A stretch of 51,864 bases of DNA from NCBI GenBank assembly GCA_902776955.1, contig CACYSG010000022.1, positions 1 through 51,864 of the forward strand. The letters run 5' to 3'. The position numbers and the translations under genes were made by a program. The notes under the pieces were generated by a model. It had not been told where the DNA came from and ran no database searches. It saw only the letters and a list, made by a program, of their open reading frames with translations. Below, one piece after another: positions 7,532 to 14,405 of the stretch. Source of the DNA: an uncultured Bacteroidales bacterium (GTDB lineage: Bacteria; Bacteroidota; Bacteroidia; Bacteroidales; Muribaculaceae). Within the stretch, counting starts at the first letter, position 1. Every line of letters begins with the position of its first letter.

Positions 7532-8341
7532 ATGATTGAAGACATGAATGATATTGATAATCAATTGAAGCAAGCTAGGGCCCTTGATAAGCAGGGCTAT
7601 AAATATCTTGCTGAAAAGGATTTTGATGGAGCAATTATGTCTTTTTATAAAGCGCTTCAGATTCGTCAAAATATCTTCGGCGAAGATTATGAACACTTGT
7701 CTTTATCGTATAGAAATCTTCGAAGAGTGTTTTATCAATTAGACAACAAGCAAATACTTATTGACATTCAGTTAAAGTGCGTTGACTTATTGATAAAAGA
7801 ATATGGTGAGGAGTATAGGCTTTTAGTATACTACTATAAAGATATTGGTTCTCTTTATCTGAGTATAGAGAACTACCAAATGTCGTTAGAGTATTATCGT
7901 AAAGCTCTATTTCTTAATATAGAGATGTATGGGATTTTAAATCGCCTTACGGCCGACCTCTACAGCGAAATTGGGCGTCTATATTCATGTGAACAGCTGA
8001 AGGATTTTGATGAATCAATAAAAGCGTTCATGAAAGCGCACTCAATTTATAAAGAATTACTAGGAGAGGAAGATCATCAAACTGTAGAAAGAAGAAATGA
8101 AATAATTAAGATTATCGAACTTTATATACGCGATCATAAAGAGTATTTTGCTGAATTGATAAGTGTATTTATTAAAGCTCATTCTCTTTATGAAAGACTA
8201 CTTGGAACAAATAATGATTTAACGGCACAAATAAGAAAACAAACGAATAAGATAATTGATATAGCTAAAAAACACAAATCATCGCCTGATCTTCTCCGAA
8301 TTCACAGGAGCAGACGTCGCTCGATTGGGAAAAGGCAATGA
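7532..8341 (+). CDS. Tetratricopeptide repeat protein
   Basis: 269 residues forming at least three kinesin-light-chain-like TPR units: GYKYLAEKDFDGAIMSFYKA, then LLVYYYKDIGSLYLSIENYQ leading to SLEYYRKALFL, then LYSEIGRLYSCEQLKDFDES leading to a helix with AHSIYKELLG. TPRs are protein-binding scaffolds. There is no signal peptide, so it is cytoplasmic. The last 20 residues (from SSPDLL to SIGKRQ) are Arg-rich and read through DNA that looks coding in another frame (see 8265-8426), so the natural C-terminus may have been lost at an insertion junction near 8275. Low GC like the AbiGi gene. Partner unknown. Confidence 0.75.
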   Translation: MIEDMNDIDNQLKQARALDKQGYKYLAEKDFDGAIMSFYKALQIRQNIFGEDYEHLSLSYRNLRRVFYQLDNKQILIDIQLKCVDLLIKEYGEEYRLLVYYYKDIGSLYLSIENYQMSLEYYRKALFLNIEMYGILNRLTADLYSEIGRLYSCEQLKDFDESIKAFMKAHSIYKELLGEEDHQTVERRNEIIKIIELYIRDHKEYFAELISVFIKAHSLYERLLGTNNDLTAQIRKQTNKIIDIAKKHKSSPDLLRIHRSRRRSIGKRQ

Positions 8342-8426
8342 AAAAGTTCATCATTATTTTTTCAAAAACCACAAAATGCAAATGACTGGACAAGATCACG
8401 GTAATGAAGAAAGTCATATTTCTTGA
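8265..8426 (+). pseudogene. Tail of an interrupted gene overlapping TPR and HAD genes
   Basis: Following a TAG at 8262, one frame stays open to TGA at 8424 and reads HRLIFSEFTGADVARLGKGN, then EKVHHYFFKNHKMQMTGQDH, then GNEESHIS. It looks like the genuine C-terminus of a protein, overlaps the HAD start by 23 bp as coupled genes do, and has no start codon of its own in a suitable place. I read it as the 3' end of a gene whose 5' part was replaced by the TPR-containing insertion. Confidence 0.4.
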
Positions 8427-8910
8427 TATTGACGGAGTGTTGAATACTGAACGGCAGCACGACCGTTGCGTGGAGGATGGAATTTCTCCTGTAGACGGAT
8501 TCGGTTTTGCCTTTGACCCCGAAGCTGTCGCCAACCTCAAAAGTATTGTGGAGAATACAGGTGCCGACATCGTGATTTCCTCGTCATGGAAACTTTGGGG
8601 ACTCGATGCCATGCAACGGATGTGGACCCGAAGAGACCTGCCTGGCGAGGTCATTGATATCACCCCCAACACCGAGAGCGATGAGATGCTATTGAGCATT
8701 GATCTCGACTATATGGATATTCCAGCTATAAAAGGCCGCGAAATCAAGGAATGGCTTACAACCGATGGCTATGAAGTGACTCACTACGCCATCCTCGACG
8801 ACCTGCCCGACATGCTCCCCGAGCAGGAGTCTCATTTTGTTCAAACAGATCCAAGAATCGGCATCACCAAAGAAGATGCTAACCAAGTCATTGAGATATT
8901 GACAAAATGA
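8404..8910 (+). CDS. HAD-superfamily hydrolase (HAD_SAK-like)
   Basis: 168 residues. HAD motif I is FLDIDGVLN (Asp8, Asp10), motif II is SSSW at 59-62 with Lys63, and motif III/IV is AILDDLPD with Asp132/133; VQTDPRIGIT follows. The layout matches the short HAD proteins grouped as HAD_SAK (HAD domain of the 'Swiss army knife' RNA-repair set), which have a small cap. Expected activity is phosphate-ester hydrolysis; the substrate cannot be read from the sequence. It begins 62 bp after the TPR stop and overlaps the tail of an interrupted gene. Confidence 0.8.
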   Translation: MKKVIFLDIDGVLNTERQHDRCVEDGISPVDGFGFAFDPEAVANLKSIVENTGADIVISSSWKLWGLDAMQRMWTRRDLPGEVIDITPNTESDEMLLSIDLDYMDIPAIKGREIKEWLTTDGYEVTHYAILDDLPDMLPEQESHFVQTDPRIGITKEDANQVIEILTK

Positions 8911-8958
8911 TCTGAAGCCAGTTTTCTCACACCAGAAGAAACACACATCAACTAGTTA

Positions 8959-9567
8959 TCAATCAAACATTACCGCTTTTACGCGGGACAAGGCTTCGCG
9001 GCATCGTTGACGGAACTGAAGAATATTGCTATGCATGAAATTGCCACAATTCAGTCCCCATACATCTATCCCTTGTTCACAAGCCATATAAATGAAACGC
9101 TCATTGTGGAACCGCTGCGAAACCACAATGTAAGGTTGTCCTCCAGTGAATTCGGCTGCATGTTTCGCCGACTCAAGTGTATGGGAGCCGTTGAAGTCCA
9201 GTGATATTACTTCTGCAGGAACACCTTCTGTAATAAGCGTGTCGGCCATCCATCGAGGTTCGTTATAATCCACACTAGCACTGTCCCCTGTAATGTATAT
9301 ACGTTTGATCTTTCCTGCTCGATAGAGGTCAAGGATTCCATTGATGCGTGGTCTGAAATACGGGTTAACGTCAGTATAACGCCCTCTAATGCTCGTACCC
9401 AGCAGAACCCCGGTTTCACACTCTGGCAATGAATCAATACTCTCAAAGCAACGATCGGCCGAAGCACTGACAACCTTAGTATCGCAAACATATATTATGC
9501 CCGCTATGGCTATAACGGACAACAAAATGAGCCCACTTACTATTTTTTTCGTTCTAGTTATCTTCAT
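8959..9567 (-). CDS. SanA/YdcF-like (DUF218) membrane protein
   Basis: 202 residues: one N-terminal membrane anchor (about 9-27) followed by a periplasmic DUF218 domain. Family motifs are present: VLLGTS (54-59), NPYFRPR, IYITGDS (90-96), YNEP (101-104), Asp124, and SQRFHNER (150-157). E. coli SanA and relatives affect envelope permeability and vancomycin resistance at high temperature; the reaction is not established, though a lipid-linked or sugar-phosphate substrate is proposed for the family. It has a TATCTTTG -7 box at 9588-9595. It is the length expected for the family. Confidence 0.85.
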   Translation of the reverse strand: MKITRTKKIVSGLILLSVIAIAGIIYVCDTKVVSASADRCFESIDSLPECETGVLLGTSIRGRYTDVNPYFRPRINGILDLYRAGKIKRIYITGDSASVDYNEPRWMADTLITEGVPAEVISLDFNGSHTLESAKHAAEFTGGQPYIVVSQRFHNERFIYMACEQGIDVWGLNCGNFMHSNILQFRQRCREALSRVKAVMFD

Positions 9568-9587
9568 CGTTTAAAAGAAATATACTG

Positions 9588-9595
9588 CAAAGATA
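9588..9595 (-). promoter_or_regulatory. -7 box of the SanA-like gene
   Basis: TATCTTTG on the minus strand, 20 bp ahead of the ATG at 9567. No TTG is found at the expected -33 distance, so support is from the -7 box and position only. Confidence 0.45.
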
Positions 9596-9688
9596 ATGAA
9601 TATTAGAGTAAATAACTAGTTGTTGTAATAGCTAAAATTTCCTCCGCCTCAAATCCCCCAGCTGCCTTATAAATAACTAAAGAGAATT

Positions 9689-9931
9689 ACGCCCCATTTT
9701 GGACCGCCGGCTTTAACAGAAGAGACATGCCGGCGGATGTTAGGGGCGACAACAATATAATGATGGAGAAGGACCCGTTATGTGAAGAGCAAACGGGAAA
9801 ACCACCATCAGGACGCTATTATCTTGTTGGGGAGACCAGGCCTTAAGTTGCCACAGTCAAGCTAATGAGAGAGTCCGATCGAAGTGTGATATCAATGCTG
9901 GAGAAGTGTTGATGTCGCTCTTCTTTTTTTT
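9689..9931 (+). ncRNA. Candidate structured RNA with terminator
   Basis: A gene-free stretch folds into consecutive nested helices on the + strand. P1 CGCCCC (9690-9695)/GGGGCG (9743-9748) encloses P2 CCGCCGGC (9704-9711)/GCCGGCGG (9729-9736). P3 TGATGG (9761-9766)/CCATCA (9805-9810) encloses P4 CCCGTT (9774-9779)/AACGGG (9792-9797). P5 GGAC (9811-9814)/GTCC (9873-9876) encloses P6 (9818-9826/9858-9866, eight of nine pairs). A last 12-bp stem (9888-9899/9905-9916, all pairs or G-U, loop GGAGA) is followed by a T-rich tract to 9931, so it doubles as terminator. It does not look like tmRNA, RNase P, 6S, SRP RNA or a group II intron. No protein gene lies on this strand nearby, favouring a trans-acting or element-borne RNA. 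Confidence 0.5.
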
Positions 9932-10025
9932 CGGTTCGGTAATGGGAAAAAAGAAAGGGAACAGCCATTACAGCCATTCCCCTTCAAACCTAAATTACAC
10001 TATGAACTACACTATGACTATTTCT

Positions 10026-10370
10026 TCACTCCTTTGCTTTATACATCTGTCTGAACATTTCGGTTAACCGCTTATGCAAATCATTGCGATGCTCAAGCCA
10101 GGAGTCATCAAAGCTGTAGCCCTTGTCCAATAAATAACCTTCAAAAAACAAAGCCAGATACTCACCCATCATATTCATCAGAATACTGAAAGCATTTAAT
10201 TCCTTTCCACAGTCGAACACAAGTACTCCGGCTGCGTTCTTGGTAGCATGATCCTTGAAAATGCTCTCAAGTACGTCTCTTGCAAAGTCATTGTCGCAAA
10301 AGATTTTCTGAGCTGTCATCAGTTCATCTTTAGTCCACTCTCTCTTTTCAATAAATAATGATTGAGCCAT
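10026..10370 (-). CDS. Small protein, paralogue of the 10475 gene, unknown
   Basis: 114 residues. The N-terminal half (EWTKDEL ... ARDVLESIF ... ATKNAAGVLVFD ... LNAFSILMNMM) aligns with the neighbouring gene at 10475-10753 (IWTKNDL ... ERDAVEYEF ... STKNSTGELVIE ... LNGTWLLINLQ), so the two arose by duplication. It is the last gene of the minus-strand cassette running from 14372. No known family recognised; a cytoplasmic acidic helical protein. Confidence 0.6.
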   Translation of the reverse strand: MAQSLFIEKREWTKDELMTAQKIFCDNDFARDVLESIFKDHATKNAAGVLVFDCGKELNAFSILMNMMGEYLALFFEGYLLDKGYSFDDSWLEHRNDLHKRLTEMFRQMYKAKE

Positions 10371-10410
10371 AATTTTCTACTTATTAAATAATTTGTTGTT
10401 CGAAAAATTA

Positions 10411-10433
10411 GGCCCGCCCTCTCACCACGGGTC
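10411..10433. other. GC-rich hairpin ahead of the 10026-10370 gene
   Basis: GGCCCG (10411-10416) pairs with CGGGTC (10428-10433, one G-U) in an AT-rich gap between two minus-strand genes. There is no T-run, so it is more likely an mRNA-processing or leader element than a terminator. Same type as 10796-10826 and 12421-12460. Confidence 0.45.
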
Positions 10434-10474
10434 CAGTACAAGTAATAGTTTATCTATCTCGGTTGTCTAGTCTT

Positions 10475-10753
10475 CTAAATGTAAAGGCCACCAAGCATAG
10501 CGGTTAATAACACATGGAGCTTATTATAATCCTCAAGATTCAAGCCTTTATAACCATTTTCTTGAAGATTAATCAACAACCAAGTACCATTAAGCCCCTC
10601 TTCAGACTCAATCACCAACTCGCCAGTAGAATTCTTAGTAGACATTGTTTCAAATTCGTATTCAACTGCATCTCTTTCCAATTGGTTATCAGCAATTTTC
10701 AATAAGTCATTTTTTGTCCAAATTTTCTTGTTTATTTTTTTAAACTTTCCCAT
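10475..10753 (-). CDS. Small protein, paralogue of the 10026 gene, unknown
   Basis: 92 residues with a basic N-terminus (MGKFKKINKKIW) and an acidic remainder. It shares the WTK-D/N-x-L, RD..E.F, TKN..G.LV and LN.....(I/M)N motifs with the next gene downstream, and both end in a helix with L(H)..LT.M...LY. This marks a tandem duplication within the cassette. Function unknown. Confidence 0.6.
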   Translation of the reverse strand: MGKFKKINKKIWTKNDLLKIADNQLERDAVEYEFETMSTKNSTGELVIESEEGLNGTWLLINLQENGYKGLNLEDYNKLHVLLTAMLGGLYI

Positions 10754-10795
10754 TGTTTTGTGGATTAAAGTGTTGTTCGTTTATCTTTTAAGAAT

Positions 10796-10826
10796 AGGCC
10801 CGCCGTCTTATTGCGATGACGGGCCT
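10796..10826. other. GC-rich hairpin ahead of the 10475-10753 gene
   Basis: AGGCCCG (10796-10802) pairs perfectly with CGGGCCT (10820-10826), and four further inner pairs form after one mismatch. It sits between the stop at 10847 and the next start at 10753. No T-run follows on the minus strand. Confidence 0.5.
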
Positions 10827-10846
10827 GAGAATAACTGTTCTATTAA

Positions 10847-11119
10847 TTATTTGTCATTTTTCTCTTTATCCATCGTATCATTTTCAGGATTATTGACATA
10901 GTGGATTTGAGGGTCATCGTTACCATTAATGTACTGCTGGACAAAGTCAAAAAGTGCTTCCTGCTGCTCTTCTTCACATTCAAAACCAATGTTGAACTCG
11001 TCGACCTGCTGGTCAAACAACTCCTGAAGTGCAGCAAGCTCGCCATAACTAATATCACGCTGTTCACCGTTACCTACAAAACCTGACGGTATAGCTTTAT
11101 TTATTTTTTTCTTCTCCAT
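10847..11119 (-). CDS. Small acidic protein, unknown
   Basis: 90 residues: a short basic start (MEKKKINKAIPSGFVG), then acidic helix (GELAALQELFDQQVDEF, CEEEQQEALFDFVQQYI) and an Asp/Asn-rich tail. Belongs to the minus-strand cassette by spacing and strand. No family recognised. Confidence 0.55.
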   Translation of the reverse strand: MEKKKINKAIPSGFVGNGEQRDISYGELAALQELFDQQVDEFNIGFECEEEQQEALFDFVQQYINGNDDPQIHYVNNPENDTMDKEKNDK

Positions 11120-11137
11120 TTCTATCGTTTTATTGGT

Positions 11138-11290
11138 GGCCGCTTGGCCGGTTGTTTTTATATGGTAGACACCGTATGGTGTTGCCGCTCGCTGAAGCGG
11201 GGTGACGGCTCTGGGTCGTGAGTTTATTCAGTCGTTCGGTGGTCGCATTGCTGTGGGAGGCCCTCAGCCGAGGCGGTTCATTCTATGCTT
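11138..11290. other. Cluster of four hairpins between cassette genes
   Basis: GGCC/GGCC (11138-11141/11146-11149), ACACC/GGTGT (11169-11173/11178-11182), CCGCT/AGCGG (11185-11189/11196-11200) and a CCTC/GAGG stem near 11263-11274 follow one another in a gap without genes. They lie downstream of the radical SAM gene on its transcript and upstream of the 10847 gene. A structured inter-cistronic leader is likely. Confidence 0.4.
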
Positions 11291-11292
11291 CA

Positions 11293-11991
11293 TCACATCC
11301 ATACTTGAGCATTCTCCTTCATGATGACACGGGTGAACTTCTCGATTTCGGTCCTCAGGGCAAATACCTCGTAACGGAAGGGCTCAGGTACTTTTACACG
11401 GCGGAGGGACTCTCGACCGATGAACACGAACTCAGGGTTACACTGCTCGACCATCGCTGCAAAGTTCTTGGCGCTACTGAACTTCATCAGCGGCTCCAGC
11501 GTGGTATAGGTCTTGATACCTGATGCCGCAATAGCCTGCATAGCATAGGCTCTGTCAGCGCGGGAGGGTGCAAAGCCCATATACTCCTGGCCCAACTCCA
11601 AGTCACTCTCCAGGGTGGTACCGATATAGGCATGTTCCCAAATCCCATGTTCGGTGAAGTTGAGCAGCCTCTCGGGATTCTTGCTCTGCACCCAGAAGGT
11701 GTGACGGGGATACTGGTGGCAGTAATCAAGAATACGCGTTATGTCCTGGTCGCTAAGCGCTCTGGAGCAGATGTCCGTACCTTCGCAGATGAATATAGTC
11801 TTCGGCTCCCCATAGTTGAGGTCGATATTGAAGTCTTCCTCGATAAAATGGTGCTTTGACTCGGTCGTGGAGTCACCTTTGAATCGATCCTTCCAACAGT
11901 AAGGGCAAGAGAATTCACAGCTGAATTTCCCGCCGAACAGGGAAAGGGTCCAGATGTCCCCGTACATATGGCCTGATGAATACTTCAGCAT
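11293..11991 (-). CDS. Radical SAM protein next to a ParB-like protein
   Basis: 232 residues. The iron-sulphur motif CEFSCPYCW (Cys25, Cys29, Cys32; C-x3-C-x2-C) sits near the N-terminus and is followed by a half-barrel-like pattern: IFICEGTDI, TFWVQSKNPERL, YIGTTLESD and FVFIGRES. The overall shape resembles small spore-photoproduct-lyase-like or phage Gp37/Gp68-like radical SAM proteins found in mobile elements. It would cleave SAM to start radical chemistry; the substrate is not known, but a nucleic acid is plausible given the ParB-like neighbour. The next gene (11997-12404) ends 5 bp upstream, so they are co-transcribed. Confidence 0.8.
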   Translation of the reverse strand: MLKYSSGHMYGDIWTLSLFGGKFSCEFSCPYCWKDRFKGDSTTESKHHFIEEDFNIDLNYGEPKTIFICEGTDICSRALSDQDITRILDYCHQYPRHTFWVQSKNPERLLNFTEHGIWEHAYIGTTLESDLELGQEYMGFAPSRADRAYAMQAIAASGIKTYTTLEPLMKFSSAKNFAAMVEQCNPEFVFIGRESLRRVKVPEPFRYEVFALRTEIEKFTRVIMKENAQVWM

Positions 11992-11996
11992 AGTCG

Positions 11997-12404
11997 TTAC
12001 AGTTTAAAGTAGTTAACGTCAAGTATCGTGATGGAGCCATCGTCAGATACCGTCGGGAACAAAGCTGTACCGCAACTTTCGCTCAATGCAGCGGCAAGTT
12101 CATGGACACTAATGTTGGCCTTGTTGTAGGATGCTTCGTTCAGGATTTCCAGGATTACAGTGCCGGCGGGGTGCCTCTTGATAGCGACTTCGGTCTTGAG
12201 CAATTCGTAAAGGACATATCGGTCGTCCTCGAAGTCCAGCAACCCGACGTTGAACTCGGAACTAGTGAAGCTCCGCAGCGCCTCCTTCCCGCGAGTTGAG
12301 AATCCGTCTTCCTTCGGACAGATAGTCACCATATGAGGCTTGATCTGACCCTCGCCGAAGAACGGTGTAACTGTGTTCAAAATATTACTTTCAACAATCG
12401 TCAT
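11997..12404 (-). CDS. Cassette protein between ParB-like and radical SAM genes, unknown
   Basis: 135 residues from the ATG at 12404; an in-frame ATG further upstream (12443) would run through the hairpin at 12421-12460 and is less likely. Mixed alpha/beta protein (PHMVTICPKEDGFSTRG, VAIKRHPAGTVILEIL, DDGSITILDVNYFKL). Ends 5 bp before the radical SAM gene. No family recognised. Its fixed place between the other two suggests a shared job. Confidence 0.6.
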   Translation of the reverse strand: MTIVESNILNTVTPFFGEGQIKPHMVTICPKEDGFSTRGKEALRSFTSSEFNVGLLDFEDDRYVLYELLKTEVAIKRHPAGTVILEILNEASYNKANISVHELAAALSESCGTALFPTVSDDGSITILDVNYFKL

Positions 12405-12420
12405 AATCGTTTGTTTTTTA

Positions 12421-12460
12421 AACCCCACCGCCCACCATATCATCGACAGGAGGTGGGGTT
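12421..12460. other. GC-rich hairpin ahead of the 11997-12404 gene
   Basis: AACCCCACC (12421-12429) pairs perfectly with GGTGGGGTT (12452-12460), 9 bp, in the gap between the ParB-like gene and the next start. No T-run follows on the minus strand. Confidence 0.5.
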
Positions 12461-12476
12461 AAATAAATAGCTAGGG

Positions 12477-13958
12477 TTAGAGACTATCCTTAAAGTCTTT
12501 GTATGCCTTCTTCGCTGCCTTGATGGCATCGTCCATCTTCGCCTTTTCTTTGTCCAGCTTAGCTCGGTTAGCCTTACGCTCCTTCATCTTCGTTACAACG
12601 TCGGATATGGAGCCGTGTTCATATACCTTACCAGTGCTGGATACACCAGCGGCAATGATGCTCTGGATCTTTTCGTCAATGGTCTTGAGCTGCTCATCAC
12701 TGGCGGTAGTCAGCGGGGTCTTCTTGACGAAGGCCTTGAAGTTCTTAGCGAACTCCTGAATGAAGGTACCCACGACAGCTTTGTCCGTCATATCGAGTCC
12801 CTTTTGGCTCTCCTGATTCATATAGAGCTTGAGGTGTTTGATGAAGTCGACATCGCCTTTGTTCTTGTTGTACTCCTCTTTCGCCTTGAACACCTCTATG
12901 AGCCAAGACATAGTGAGCAGTCCGTTCTTTTTACAGTCGGGATTGAGTAACCTGGTGGACTTGAAGATACCGATTCCACGATTGGCCTTTTCGTCGTCAC
13001 AAACAGGCACATTTCCCTTGAGAAGATCATTCTTCTTGACAGCGTCCTTCTCACCCGTCAGGCCATAGTCGCGGTATTTCGTGCTGGTCTTGGGGAGAAT
13101 CTTCTCAGCCTCTTGCTCCTTGACCTTCAGTTTGTCCTCAACTCCGCTAATGACTTCATTCTGGTTCCTGATAGCAATCATATCCCAGTTGGAGTCGTAG
13201 GCATTAATTACGCGGACGTATTCATTGATGTCTTCAGGTGCCGAGATGATAACGACATCAGCCTCGTACTCGAAGTCACTACCCTTAATAGCGGCCAGAC
13301 GATGTTGACCGTCGAGCACGACGAACATGAGGTCGATATCAGGATGATCGAGGGTGACTGCATTACCATCATCATCGTTGAGTTTAGCACCCAACATCAG
13401 AGCAGGCTTTGCAGGGCAAATAGTGATCGGCTCCGAGAAGCGCTTTTTGCCATCTTGCTTTAAAGCATGAATGAGTCGGTTCACATGTTTCTCATCCACC
13501 TTGCGGTTCCCCGCATATGTGAGGAGGATGATAGCTGCAGCCAACAACTTCTTCAGATCATACTTCAGAACCACCTGAGCCTCTACACCATTCTCGCTCA
13601 TGCGTGCCTTCAGATTGTCACGCACCTGCTGGTCCTCAACTTCAATCAGTTTGAGCTTTTCTGCTTTTTCTGCCTGAGCCTGCGAGTCCTGCTCAGCGGA
13701 CGTGTTCTCATCACCCTGGACAGCATTTTCGCTCTCCGTGGGTACAGCGGCATCACCTGCGTCGGTAGCTTTGGTGTTAGCCGGTACCTGCTTACTGGTA
13801 GCGTCAGCGGCTTCCTCGTCGCTGGCTTCGGTATCGTCCGGCGACAGGGGAGTAGAACCTTGGGTGGGCTCTGCTACTACGTTCTCAACTTGGGCCTTGG
13901 TCAGGTCCATTTCACCCTCAGTGGGGGCGGCAGCAAAGTTTCTAATCTCTTTTGCCAT
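12477..13958 (-). CDS. ParB/sulfiredoxin-fold DGQHR-type protein
   Basis: 493 residues. The first 95 are a low-complexity Ala/Thr/Glu region. A ParB-like core follows: YAGNRKVDEKHVNRL, SEPITICP, and VVLDGQHRLAAIKG, where DGQHR is at 216-220. This motif also marks DndB and related proteins. The C-terminal third is Lys-rich with a coiled-coil tail (MKERKANRAKLDKEKAKMDD). Such proteins bind DNA and some have nuclease or nucleotide-hydrolysing activity; here the role is open: partition, DNA protection or regulation of the element. The gene leads the cassette after the DUF3853 gene and is followed by the unknown 11997 gene and the radical SAM gene. Confidence 0.8.
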   Translation of the reverse strand: MAKEIRNFAAAPTEGEMDLTKAQVENVVAEPTQGSTPLSPDDTEASDEEAADATSKQVPANTKATDAGDAAVPTESENAVQGDENTSAEQDSQAQAEKAEKLKLIEVEDQQVRDNLKARMSENGVEAQVVLKYDLKKLLAAAIILLTYAGNRKVDEKHVNRLIHALKQDGKKRFSEPITICPAKPALMLGAKLNDDDGNAVTLDHPDIDLMFVVLDGQHRLAAIKGSDFEYEADVVIISAPEDINEYVRVINAYDSNWDMIAIRNQNEVISGVEDKLKVKEQEAEKILPKTSTKYRDYGLTGEKDAVKKNDLLKGNVPVCDDEKANRGIGIFKSTRLLNPDCKKNGLLTMSWLIEVFKAKEEYNKNKGDVDFIKHLKLYMNQESQKGLDMTDKAVVGTFIQEFAKNFKAFVKKTPLTTASDEQLKTIDEKIQSIIAAGVSSTGKVYEHGSISDVVTKMKERKANRAKLDKEKAKMDDAIKAAKKAYKDFKDSL

Positions 13959-14021
13959 AATTCAAATAATTTTAAAATGTTGATAAAAAAGTATTATTAA
14001 TAAATAATGTGGAAATGTCTC

Positions 14022-14372
14022 TTAGGCGGCTCCAGAGGGAGACTTGGGCGACTTCTTGTTATTGCCGTAGCGGACTTTGCCCTTACGCTTCTGCTGGACA
14101 TTGAGGAGGCCAAGTGCAAGATCTGCATCAATCACGATAATCTTACCCTGCTGTGAGATGGCGGGATCAAGAACACCGCTTGCTTTGATTCGACATGCAG
14201 TAGCGCGACTACAACCGAGCAGTTGCATCAGCCCGGCAATGCCATATACATAATGTTTCTTCACTTGAGGCGCGCTATCTTGTTCAATATCACGTCCCAA
14301 GCCTAAACCTTCTTGAAGAGCCTCAACGAGGTCCTCGACGGTTGCATTAATAAGGAGAGTGTCTTTTCTCAT
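14022..14372 (-). CDS. DUF3853 family DNA-binding protein (copy 2)
   Basis: 116 residues. The region GIAGLMQLLGCSRATACRIK is the same helix-turn-helix core as in the 3627-3968 protein, followed by a short region ending VIDADLALGLL. The tail is Lys/Gly/Ser-rich. It lies at the head of the minus-strand ParB/radical SAM cassette with a TACTTTTG -7 box at 14398-14405, so it may be the cassette's regulator. The presence of two members on opposite strands suggests two element modules merged here. Confidence 0.75.
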   Translation of the reverse strand: MRKDTLLINATVEDLVEALQEGLGLGRDIEQDSAPQVKKHYVYGIAGLMQLLGCSRATACRIKASGVLDPAISQQGKIIVIDADLALGLLNVQQKRKGKVRYGNNKKSPKSPSGAA

Positions 14373-14397
14373 CTCTTGAGTATTTTTGTTTTCCTTG

Positions 14398-14405
14398 CAA
14401 AAGTA
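14398..14405 (-). promoter_or_regulatory. -7 box ahead of the DUF3853 copy 2
   Basis: TACTTTTG on the minus strand, 25 bp before the ATG at 14372. No TTG at the expected -33 distance. Confidence 0.45.

Noticed and set aside
12477-13958. ParB-like gene as a plasmid partition system
   Set aside because: No ParA or parS-like repeats in the window, and the motif is the DGQHR type found in DndB-like proteins.
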